Of a DNA stretch of 33,061 nt, positions 26,883 through 33,061 are shown piece by piece. The notes beneath the pieces are model-generated. The model saw nothing but the letters and a program-made list of their open reading frames with translations, was not told where the DNA came from and made no database searches. The stretch lies in contig NZ_FOHE01000027.1 in assembly GCF_900111445.1 (NCBI RefSeq), positions 1 through 33,061 on the forward strand, written 5' to 3'. The position numbers and the translations under genes are program-made. The stretch is from Oceanobacillus limi. Its GTDB lineage: Bacteria > Bacillota > Bacilli > Bacillales > Amphibacillaceae. Numbering within the stretch: the stretch's first letter is position 1; each line of letters starts with the position of its first letter.

Positions 26883-29525
26883 ATGAAACAATTAACTTCA
26901 GCACAAGTTAGGCAAATGTTTTTAGACTTCTTCCAAGAGAAGGGGCATCGGATTGAGCCAAGTGCTTCACTTGTTCCAAAAGATGATCCAACCTTACTTT
27001 GGATTAACAGTGGAGTTGCAACCCTGAAAAAATACTTTGATGGTCGTGTCATTCCTGATAATCCACGAATTGTTAATGCGCAGAAGTCCATTCGAACAAA
27101 CGATATTGAAAATGTTGGATATACGGCACGTCACCATACTTTCTTTGAAATGCTAGGTAATTTTTCAATTGGTGACTATTTTAAGAAAGAATCGATTGAA
27201 TGGGCTTGGGAATTTCTAACAAGTGATAAATGGATTGGGTTTGATCCAGAGCTATTATCAGTAACCGTTCACCCAGAAGATGATGAAGCATATGATATTT
27301 GGCTAAACGACATTAAGGTTCCAAAGGAAAGAATTATTCGACTTGAGGAAAACTTCTGGGATATTGGTGAAGGACCGAGTGGCCCGAATACCGAGATTTT
27401 CTATGATCGAGGTGAAAAATATGGGAATAACCCCGACGACCCAGAATTATATCCCGGTGGGGAAAATGATCGCTATTTAGAAATATGGAATCTTGTTTTT
27501 TCACAATATAACCATAATCCAGATGATACGTACACGCCACTTCCAAAGAAAAACATTGATACAGGTATGGGACTTGAGCGCATGGTATCCGTAATTCAAG
27601 ATGTACCAACTAACTTTGAGACAGATCTATTCATGCCAATTATAAAAAAGACAGAGAAATTGACTACGACTCCTTATGGGACGCGTAAAGAAAGTGATAC
27701 AGCTTATAAAGTAATAGCAGATCATATACGTACCGTTAGCTTTGCAATTAGTGATGGTGCGCTTCCTTCAAATGAAGGTCGGGGATATGTTTTAAGAAGG
27801 CTACTACGTCGCGCTGTACGATTTGCAAAAGAGCTTGGAATCGATAAGCCATTCATGTATGAGCTTGTTCAAACAGTTGGGGAAATTATGAAGGATTTCT
27901 ATCCAGAAGTATTAAAACAACATGATTTTATTCAAAACGTTATTAAAGTGGAAGAAGAACGATTTCATGAAACATTAAATGATGGTCTAAATATTCTGAC
28001 GTCTATTATGGAACGCGAAAAGGAAAAAGGAAGTACTGTTTTTCCAGGGAAAGAAGTCTTCCGTTTGTATGATACGTATGGATTTCCTAAAGAATTAACA
28101 GAAGAATATGTTGAACAACAAGGATTCCATATTGATGAAGTTGCTTTTAATCAGGAAATGGAGAAACAAAGAGAGCGTGCAAGAAATGCTCGACAAAAAG
28201 TAGATTCCATGCAGGTTCAGGATGACATTTTAAGTGAAGTCGATGTGAAAAGTGAATTTGTTGGTTATGAAACATTAGATGTATCGACAAAGATTAATGC
28301 AATGATTCGCGGGAAAGAAGTAATAGAATTAGCACGAAAAGATGAAGAAATCTTTGTAATCTTAGAACAAACCCCTTTCTATGCAGAAAGTGGTGGGCAG
28401 GTTGCTGATAATGGCTGGATTTATACAGATGATGCATCCGCTTATATTGAAGATGTTCAAAAATCTCCAAAAGGCGATCACATACACAAGGTTCGTGTGA
28501 AAGACGGTGAACTCCGTGTTGGTGATACTATTAAAGCAATAGTAGATCGTCAGTTCCGTACAGCTGTTATTAAAAACCACACGGCGACACATTTATTGCA
28601 TCAAGCGTTAAAAGATACACTTGGTGACCATGTGAATCAAGCTGGATCTTTAGTAACACCAGATCGATTACGATTTGACTTCTCTCATTTCAGTGGATTA
28701 TCAACAGAGGAATTACATCAAATTGAACAAATCGTGAATGAGAAAATATGGAGTGAGCTTACATTAGATATTAATTTGAAAAAACTGGCAGAAGCGAAAG
28801 AAATGGGTGCGATGGCTCTGTTTGGTGAAAAGTATGGCGATGTTGTTCGCGTCGTTCAAATTGGTGATTACAGCATTGAATTATGTGGAGGTTGTCATGT
28901 GCGCAACACCTCTGAGATTGGACTATTCAAAATCGTATCAGAGGGTGGTATTGGTGCTGGTACAAGAAGAATTGAAGCAGTAACGAGTAAAGAAGCGTAT
29001 AACTATTTATCAAATAAAATGAATCTATTACAACAGGCTGCTCAACTCGTGAAAACAAATGATGAAACGCTACCGGAACGTATTGAGGGTTTATTCCAAG
29101 ATATTCGAACGCTTCAAAAAGAAAATGAATCATTACATGCGAAGTTATCTAATGTTGAAGCATCCAATATCCTTGATCAAGTAGAAAAGGTCAACGATGT
29201 TCAAGTACTCGCACAAAAAGTTAATGTGAAAGATATGAATCAATTGCGAAATATGGTTGATGAATTAAAGCAAAAAATAGGGGCCGGAATAATTTTATTA
29301 GCAGCTGAAAATAATGGGAAAGTACAGCTGGCTGCGGGTGTTTCTAAAGAATTAATAGACCGTGGATTACATGCGGGTAATCTTATAAAGCAAGCTGCTC
29401 AGGTTTGTGGTGGCGGTGGCGGTGGTCGCCCAGATATGGCACAAGCAGGAGGAAAGGATCCAGCTAAAATAAATGAAGCACTTGATTATGCAAAAGAATA
29501 CGTGACAGAAAACATAAAAAACTAA
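26883..29525 (+). CDS. alaS: Alanyl-tRNA synthetase
   Basis: An 880-residue class II synthetase with all usual domains. The catalytic core has [15 protein letters not shown] and TGMGLERMV. The editing domain's zinc site is H566 and H570 (HTATHLLH) with C668 and H672 (CGGCH), the same spacing as E. coli AlaRS. A coiled coil (about 715-765) and the C-Ala/DHHA1 domain with [16 protein letters not shown] close the protein. Editing of mischarged Ser and Gly is therefore expected to work. CGGAGGG precedes the ATG at 26883. It is under the Ala T-box leader; the gap to ireB is 95 bases. Confidence 0.97.
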   Translation: MKQLTSAQVRQMFLDFFQEKGHRIEPSASLVPKDDPTLLWINSGVATLKKYFDGRVIPDNPRIVNAQKSIRTNDIENVGYTARHHTFFEMLGNFSIGDYFKKESIEWAWEFLTSDKWIGFDPELLSVTVHPEDDEAYDIWLNDIKVPKERIIRLEENFWDIGEGPSGPNTEIFYDRGEKYGNNPDDPELYPGGENDRYLEIWNLVFSQYNHNPDDTYTPLPKKNIDTGMGLERMVSVIQDVPTNFETDLFMPIIKKTEKLTTTPYGTRKESDTAYKVIADHIRTVSFAISDGALPSNEGRGYVLRRLLRRAVRFAKELGIDKPFMYELVQTVGEIMKDFYPEVLKQHDFIQNVIKVEEERFHETLNDGLNILTSIMEREKEKGSTVFPGKEVFRLYDTYGFPKELTEEYVEQQGFHIDEVAFNQEMEKQRERARNARQKVDSMQVQDDILSEVDVKSEFVGYETLDVSTKINAMIRGKEVIELARKDEEIFVILEQTPFYAESGGQVADNGWIYTDDASAYIEDVQKSPKGDHIHKVRVKDGELRVGDTIKAIVDRQFRTAVIKNHTATHLLHQALKDTLGDHVNQAGSLVTPDRLRFDFSHFSGLSTEELHQIEQIVNEKIWSELTLDINLKKLAEAKEMGAMALFGEKYGDVVRVVQIGDYSIELCGGCHVRNTSEIGLFKIVSEGGIGAGTRRIEAVTSKEAYNYLSNKMNLLQQAAQLVKTNDETLPERIEGLFQDIRTLQKENESLHAKLSNVEASNILDQVEKVNDVQVLAQKVNVKDMNQLRNMVDELKQKIGAGIILLAAENNGKVQLAAGVSKELIDRGLHAGNLIKQAAQVCGGGGGGRPDMAQAGGKDPAKINEALDYAKEYVTENIKN

Positions 29526-29620
29526 GCATCCTATCTCGATATAATAGAAATAAATAGGTTAAACCTGCTAAACATGTTAAACTAATCGTAGAAGGGTAAT
29601 AAATGGAATGAGGTGTCACG

Positions 29621-29890
29621 ATGAGTTCGATTGATAAAACAATGAAATTTAATTTTTCAGAAGAACCATTTGATCAAGATATTAAAGAGATTCTAATGAC
29701 AGTACATGAAGCACTCCAGGAAAAAGGTTATAATCCAATTAATCAAATTGTTGGTTATCTATTATCTGGGGATCCTGCTTATATCCCAAGATATAAAGAT
29801 GCAAGGAATCTTATTCGTAAAATTGAACGTGATGAAGTAATCGAAGAACTGGTTAAATACTACTTAGAGCAACAAAAAAAGGACAAGTAA
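29621..29890 (+). CDS. ireB: IreB/ReoM-family regulatory phosphoprotein (UPF0297)
   Basis: An 89-residue protein of the IreB family (YrzL in B. subtilis, ReoM in Listeria). In Enterococcus and Listeria it is phosphorylated on N-terminal threonine by the PASTA kinase; unphosphorylated ReoM promotes ClpCP degradation of MurA, so it sets peptidoglycan synthesis. The threonine at residue 7 (SSIDKTMKF) matches the Listeria phosphosite. The remaining core, [28 protein letters not shown], is strongly conserved in the family. GAGGTG precedes the ATG. Its stop codon is immediately followed by the ruvX start, so the two are coupled. Confidence 0.93.
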   Translation: MSSIDKTMKFNFSEEPFDQDIKEILMTVHEALQEKGYNPINQIVGYLLSGDPAYIPRYKDARNLIRKIERDEVIEELVKYYLEQQKKDK

Positions 29891-30307
29891 ATGAAAATAA
29901 TGGGTTTAGATGTTGGTTCCAAAACAATTGGTGTTGCTGTTAGTGATGAATTAGGCTGGACTGCCCAAGGAGTAACAACAATTAAATGGGACGAAAATGA
30001 AATTGAATCTGCTGATGAGCAATTAAAAAACATTATATATGAATATAATGTTGGGAAAGCTATTATTGGGTTACCAAAAAATATGAACGGTACTATTGGA
30101 GAACGCGGTGAGGCTTCGAAAACATTTGCAAAACATGTTGAAGAAGTTCATCAAATTCCAACCGTTTTATGGGATGAACGATTAACAACAATGGCTGCTG
30201 AACGCGTATTACTCGAAGCGGATATGAGTAGGAAAAAACGAAAGAAAGTCATTGATAAGATGGCAGCAGTAATGATATTACAAGGTTACCTTGATCAAAA
30301 AATATAA
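29891..30307 (+). CDS. ruvX: YqgF/RuvX RNase H-fold nuclease
   Basis: A 138-residue RNase H-fold protein. The acidic residues expected for catalysis appear in [12 protein letters not shown] (D7), in the [13 protein letters not shown] segment and in [14 protein letters not shown]. YqgF proteins take part in processing the 5' end of 16S rRNA in E. coli and have been proposed as alternative Holliday junction resolvases. The length is typical. It begins at the base after the ireB stop and is followed 12 bases later by the DUF1292 gene, making a compact three-gene unit also found in B. subtilis (yrzL-yrrK-yrzB). Confidence 0.95.
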   Translation: MKIMGLDVGSKTIGVAVSDELGWTAQGVTTIKWDENEIESADEQLKNIIYEYNVGKAIIGLPKNMNGTIGERGEASKTFAKHVEEVHQIPTVLWDERLTTMAAERVLLEADMSRKKRKKVIDKMAAVMILQGYLDQKI

Positions 30308-30319
30308 AGGAGAGTTTCT

Positions 30320-30607
30320 ATGCCGTTAGAAGAGAAAGAACGGATTATTATTCCAGATGAGAATGGTGAAGAACATTTATTTGAGGTTTTATTTACATTT
30401 GATGTAGATGCAACAAATCAATCCTATATCGCGGTTGTACCTGTGGAGCAAAAGGATGATGAAGAAGTAGAAGTATATGCGTTTCGTTATGAAGAAAAGG
30501 AAAAAGAAGATAATGATTTATCACTTTTCCCAATCGAATCAGACGATGAGTGGGAAATGGTAGAAGAAATGCTAAATACTTTAGCAGATGAGGAAGAATT
30601 AAATTAG
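30320..30607 (+). CDS. DUF1292 (YrzB-like) acidic protein
   Basis: A 95-residue, strongly acidic soluble protein of the DUF1292/UPF0473 family. The conserved parts are the start (ERIIIPDENGEEHLFEVLFTFDVD) and the middle (QSYIAVVP, EVYAFRYEE). No catalytic motif is visible and the role is unknown. It is the last gene of the ireB-ruvX unit, with AAAGGAGAG before the ATG and a terminator after it. Constant linkage to ireB and ruvX across Firmicutes hints at a shared process, but that is inference. Confidence 0.9.
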   Translation: MPLEEKERIIIPDENGEEHLFEVLFTFDVDATNQSYIAVVPVEQKDDEEVEVYAFRYEEKEKEDNDLSLFPIESDDEWEMVEEMLNTLADEEELN

Positions 30608-30624
30608 CTTTTATAACAAATACT

Positions 30625-30660
30625 AAAATTAGCTGGTGTCTTAGAACACCAGCTAATTTT
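30625..30660 (+). terminator. Terminator of ireB-ruvX-DUF1292
   Basis: AAAATTAGCTGGTGT and ACACCAGCTAATTTT form a perfect 15-base-pair stem with a six-base loop. T residues in the right arm serve as the U-tract, and the structure would also work on the other strand. Confidence 0.88.
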
Positions 30661-30821
30661 ATGGAGTAAATCCACATGGGACGCGCAAAACCCAGCTCAA
30701 AAAAGTTGTCGAAGTTTTGGTAAATAAATAGCGAATCATAAATATCCGTTTAGTTTATCTAACACCCTGTGTTTAAAGGAAGATACCCCAGTGTTGAAAA
30801 TTCACATTATCTAAGTCTAGC

Positions 30822-30850
30822 GTATATTATTTTTTTTTAGTATAATATAC
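30822..30850 (+). promoter_or_regulatory. Possible mltG promoter inside an inverted repeat
   Basis: TATAAT (30841-30846) is a good -10 but has no clear -35. It lies in inverted arms GTATATTAT (30822-30830) and ATAATATAC (30842-30850) separated by 11 mostly-T bases. The arms could be an operator or a small AT-rich palindrome. The 160 bases between this site and the preceding terminator show nothing else. Confidence 0.4.
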
Positions 30851-30871
30851 CGGATGAGAGGGGGATGTTTC

Positions 30872-31990
30872 ATGTCCAAGCGAAATAATAAAGATAAATA
30901 TAAAGAAAATTTGCTTAAACGTGGCGAAGAAGCTCGAACGGTAAGAAAGATCGTCGCAATTATAGTGATTTCATTAATATTAATTTTAGTAGTAGGTGGA
31001 ATTTCAGGTTATAACTATATTAAATCAGCTTTGCAACCTGTCGATCCGAATAATGAGCAAGGGGTAGATATTGAAATCCCATTGGGTTCATCCACTTCAA
31101 CAATTGCTGAGATTTTGGAGGAAAATGATCTAATTAAGGATTCTCGTATTTTTAGATTCTACATAAAGTTCAAAAATGAATCGGGTTTTCAAGCTGGTGA
31201 ATATACATTTACCAAATCTATGACATTCAATCAAATTATCGAATCCTTAAAAAGTGGAAGAATTATCAAAGAGCCCGTTTATCGGATTACTATTCCAGAA
31301 GGATTAACCATAGCAGAAATTGCTGAGATCTATGGTGAGACATTGCCAATTTCAGAAGATCTATTTTTGGAGAAAGTTAATGACTCAGAGTATATAAAGC
31401 AATTAATGGAAGAATATCCTTCCATATTATCTGAAGATATTTTAGATGAAGAGATATTATCGCCTTTAGAAGGTTATTTATTTGCTGCTACTTATGATTT
31501 TTATGAAGAAGATCCACCGCTAGAGGTTATTATTACAAATATGCTTGATAAAACAAGAGAAGTCGTATACAAGTACATTGACGGTATTACAGAAAAAGAG
31601 CTCTCCATTCATGAGGCACTTACAATGGCTTCGATTGTTGAAAAAGAAGCTGTTACCGAGGAGCAACGGAAAATCATAGCAGGCATCTTCTATAACCGTT
31701 TAGATGAGGGCATGCGTTTACAGACAGACCCAACCGTCTTATATGCAATTGGAATGCATAAGGATACCGTGTTATATGCTGATACGGAGGTTGAATCACC
31801 TTATAATACGTATTATGTTGATGCCCTACCAATCGGACCAATCTCCAATTTTTCCGAAAGTGCATTAGAGTCTTCGATATATCCGGAAGAAACGGATTAC
31901 AAATACTTTTTACATGATGGAGAAGGAAATATACATTATGCTGAGACCAATGATGAGCATAATGAGAATAGACAAAAGTATATGGATTAA
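30872..31990 (+). CDS. mltG: Endolytic peptidoglycan transglycosylase MltG
   Basis: A 372-residue YceG/MltG-family enzyme that cuts nascent glycan strands at the membrane and sets their length. A basic N-terminus precedes one membrane helix (about 27-46), then a LysM-like domain (about 66-140, IEIPLGSSTSTIAEIL and GEYTFTKSMT) and the catalytic domain with ASIVEKEA; E257 corresponds to the catalytic glutamate of E. coli MltG. GIFYNRLDEGMRLQTDPT is also typical. The frame opens at ATG 30854, but ATG 30872 is correctly spaced after GAGAGGGGG. It lies between the ireB unit and trmR, as in B. subtilis (yrrL). Confidence 0.95.
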   Translation: MSKRNNKDKYKENLLKRGEEARTVRKIVAIIVISLILILVVGGISGYNYIKSALQPVDPNNEQGVDIEIPLGSSTSTIAEILEENDLIKDSRIFRFYIKFKNESGFQAGEYTFTKSMTFNQIIESLKSGRIIKEPVYRITIPEGLTIAEIAEIYGETLPISEDLFLEKVNDSEYIKQLMEEYPSILSEDILDEEILSPLEGYLFAATYDFYEEDPPLEVIITNMLDKTREVVYKYIDGITEKELSIHEALTMASIVEKEAVTEEQRKIIAGIFYNRLDEGMRLQTDPTVLYAIGMHKDTVLYADTEVESPYNTYYVDALPIGPISNFSESALESSIYPEETDYKYFLHDGEGNIHYAETNDEHNENRQKYMD

Positions 31991-31995
31991 AGAAC

Positions 31996-32034
31996 TGGAA
32001 GTGTGAAAACTATTTCACATTTCCCGTTTTTTTG
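31996..32034 (+). terminator. Terminator after mltG
   Basis: GGAA-TGTGAAA pairs with TTTCACA-TTTCC around a four-base loop, followed by CGTTTTTTT. trmR begins 43 bases later, so its expression needs readthrough or a promoter in this short gap. Confidence 0.85.
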
Positions 32035-32076
32035 ACACAATGATGTTTGCGAATAAAATCAAAAAGAGGTTTTGGA

Positions 32077-32715
32077 ATGGATGAAAATATAACCAAATAC
32101 TTATTGGATTTAGTTCCTGAAGATAAAGAGTGGATTAAAGATCTGAAAAAACAAGCTGAAGCAGACCGTGTACCGATTATGGATACGATTGGGATTGAGT
32201 TTCTTTTACAACTCATTCGTTTACATAAGCCTAACCGTATTTTGGAAATTGGTACTGCAATAGGTTATTCTGCCTTAAGGATGCTAGAGGCAAATCCTGA
32301 AGGTGAAATTGTAACGATTGAAAAAGATGACAATAGATATAATCAAGCAATTGAAAATATTAATAAACGAAATAAGCATACTAATATACAGGTAATCCAT
32401 GGGGATGCACTAGAGGAACTAGAGAAATTGTTAAATCAAGGGGAAAAGTTTAACTGCATATTTATTGATGCTGCAAAAGGTCAATATCAACGCTTTTTTG
32501 AGCTGTCGAGCCCTCTACTACAGGATAACGGCATTATTATTACGGATAATGTATTATTTAGAGGGTATGTTGCTGAACCTAACTTTGATCACCCTCGTTA
32601 TAAAAAGATGGTAGAAAAAATTAGATCATATAATGCATGGTTAATGAATCATCCTGATTATACGACGACAATTCTACCAATTGGTGATGGCGTAGCTGTT
32701 AGTTATAAGGTATAA
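32077..32715 (+). CDS. trmR: tRNA 5-hydroxyuridine methyltransferase TrmR
   Basis: A 212-residue O-methyltransferase of the COMT-like family. The SAM-binding loop is LEIGTAIGYSALRM; the metal-binding acidic residues are in FIDAAKGQYQRF and IITDNVLFRG. In B. subtilis the neighbour of mltG (yrrL) is yrrM, now trmR, which methylates ho5U34 to mo5U34 in tRNA; position and sequence support the same role. The frame starts at TTG 32047, but ATG 32077 after AAGAGG is the likely start. In B. subtilis, yrrN-yrrO (trhP, ho5U synthesis) follow; here the repeat element and the window end come instead, so linkage cannot be checked. Confidence 0.9.
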   Translation: MDENITKYLLDLVPEDKEWIKDLKKQAEADRVPIMDTIGIEFLLQLIRLHKPNRILEIGTAIGYSALRMLEANPEGEIVTIEKDDNRYNQAIENINKRNKHTNIQVIHGDALEELEKLLNQGEKFNCIFIDAAKGQYQRFFELSSPLLQDNGIIITDNVLFRGYVAEPNFDHPRYKKMVEKIRSYNAWLMNHPDYTTTILPIGDGVAVSYKV

Positions 32716-32752
32716 CCTTTAACGGAGATTTTCCATAGATCTCTGAACATTT

Positions 32753-33061
32753 GTTACGTATAACGTATATTATGCGACGTAACTTTTGGTTTCACCTAAT
32801 GGAAATATTGTTAGATAACCGCTACGGCAGAACGCTTCGCTTTCCGCGGGCACGGCCTCAGCTTCCTCAGAAGCAAAAACCGCTTCTTCCGGGATCTTCC
32901 GGACTCGTGCTGTTCCCGCAGGAGTCTACGCATTCTGTCTCCGCTGTTGAAGTGGTTCTTATTTTGCGAGAATATACAAAACTATGATTATTGATTGAAT
33001 AATAATCAAAAAATATCAGCGGAGGAAATACATGGAGACTCCTGCGGGAACAGCGAAGATG
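32753..33061 (-). repeat. Dispersed composite repeat, inverted copy (R3, truncated by window end)
   Basis: Read in reverse, this is the same element as R2 (21762-22109), with a handful of substitutions and small indels, and its outer 93 bases are nearly identical to R1. It starts with terminal inverted repeat GTTACGT (32753-32759), continues through GCTACGGCAGAACGCTTCGC and the GC-rich core, and breaks off in the left arm (GGAGACTCCTGCGGGAACAG). A 78-codon frame across it (32751-32987) is a by-product of the repeat. Confidence 0.88.

Noticed and set aside
32751-32987. 78-codon plus-strand frame with an Arg/Pro/Leu-rich product
   Set aside because: It lies wholly inside the dispersed repeat. 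A near-identical peptide (RYGRTLRFPRARPQLPQKQK) is encoded on the other strand of copy R2, with no ribosome site in either case. It is a by-product of the repeat sequence.

Overview
The window looks like chromosome from a low-GC, endospore-forming Firmicute of the family Bacillaceae. Gene content and order resemble the Bacillus subtilis spoVB-secDF-recJ-apt-relA-dtd-hisS-aspS-rarA-cymR-mnmA-recD2-alaS-mltG-trmR (yrv/yrr) segment. AT-rich codon use, the sporulation genes and the repeat style suggest an Oceanobacillus/Virgibacillus-like halotolerant genus; the genus is a guess. I see no prophage, transposase, CRISPR array, tRNA or rRNA gene.

Layout. (1) 1-93 is the end of a dispersed repeat. 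(2) 122-4466: spoVB on the minus strand, divergent from comN-secDF. (3) 4467-5175 has no convincing gene; it holds a decayed repeat copy, a cluster of small palindromes and the promoter of the next gene. (4) 5176-11314: a LapA-like membrane protein, recJ-apt, relA, dtd. (5) 11334-12873: a minus-strand SH3b/amidase gene and a 57-residue HTH-like gene on the plus strand. (6) 12870-16249: T-box leader and hisS-aspS, followed by 6S RNA (16360-16550). (7) 16657-18716, minus strand: an RsfA-type sporulation regulator with an excellent sigma-F promoter, and rarA. (8) 18798-21683: cymR, cysteine desulfurase, mnmA and a branched terminator. (9) 21762-22109 is a complete copy of the dispersed repeat. 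(10) 22184-26573: TPR protein, recD2, a small zinc-ribbon protein and an AI-2E-family membrane protein. (11) 26570-30660: promoter, Ala T-box, alaS, then ireB/reoM-ruvX-DUF1292. (12) 30872-32715: mltG and trmR. (13) 32753-33061 is a third repeat copy, inverted, running off the end.

Functional threads. Translation: HisRS, AspRS and AlaRS (two T-box leaders), Dtd, and the wobble-U34 enzymes MnmA (with its likely sulfur donor) and TrmR. Genome maintenance: RecJ, RarA, RecD2, RuvX. Stress and metabolic control: Rel, Apt, CymR, 6S RNA. Envelope and sporulation: SpoVB, SecDF, amidase, MltG, IreB/ReoM, RsfA-like.

I did not find an undescribed multi-gene system: this is mostly conserved core chromosome. 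The most useful signals are the sigma-F promoter of the RsfA-like gene, the hisS-aspS T-box whose two tRNA-contact sites both point to tRNA-Asp, the composite palindromic repeat family at both window ends and in the middle, and the three-way-junction terminator after mnmA. All comparisons were made by eye; no searches or folding programs were run.
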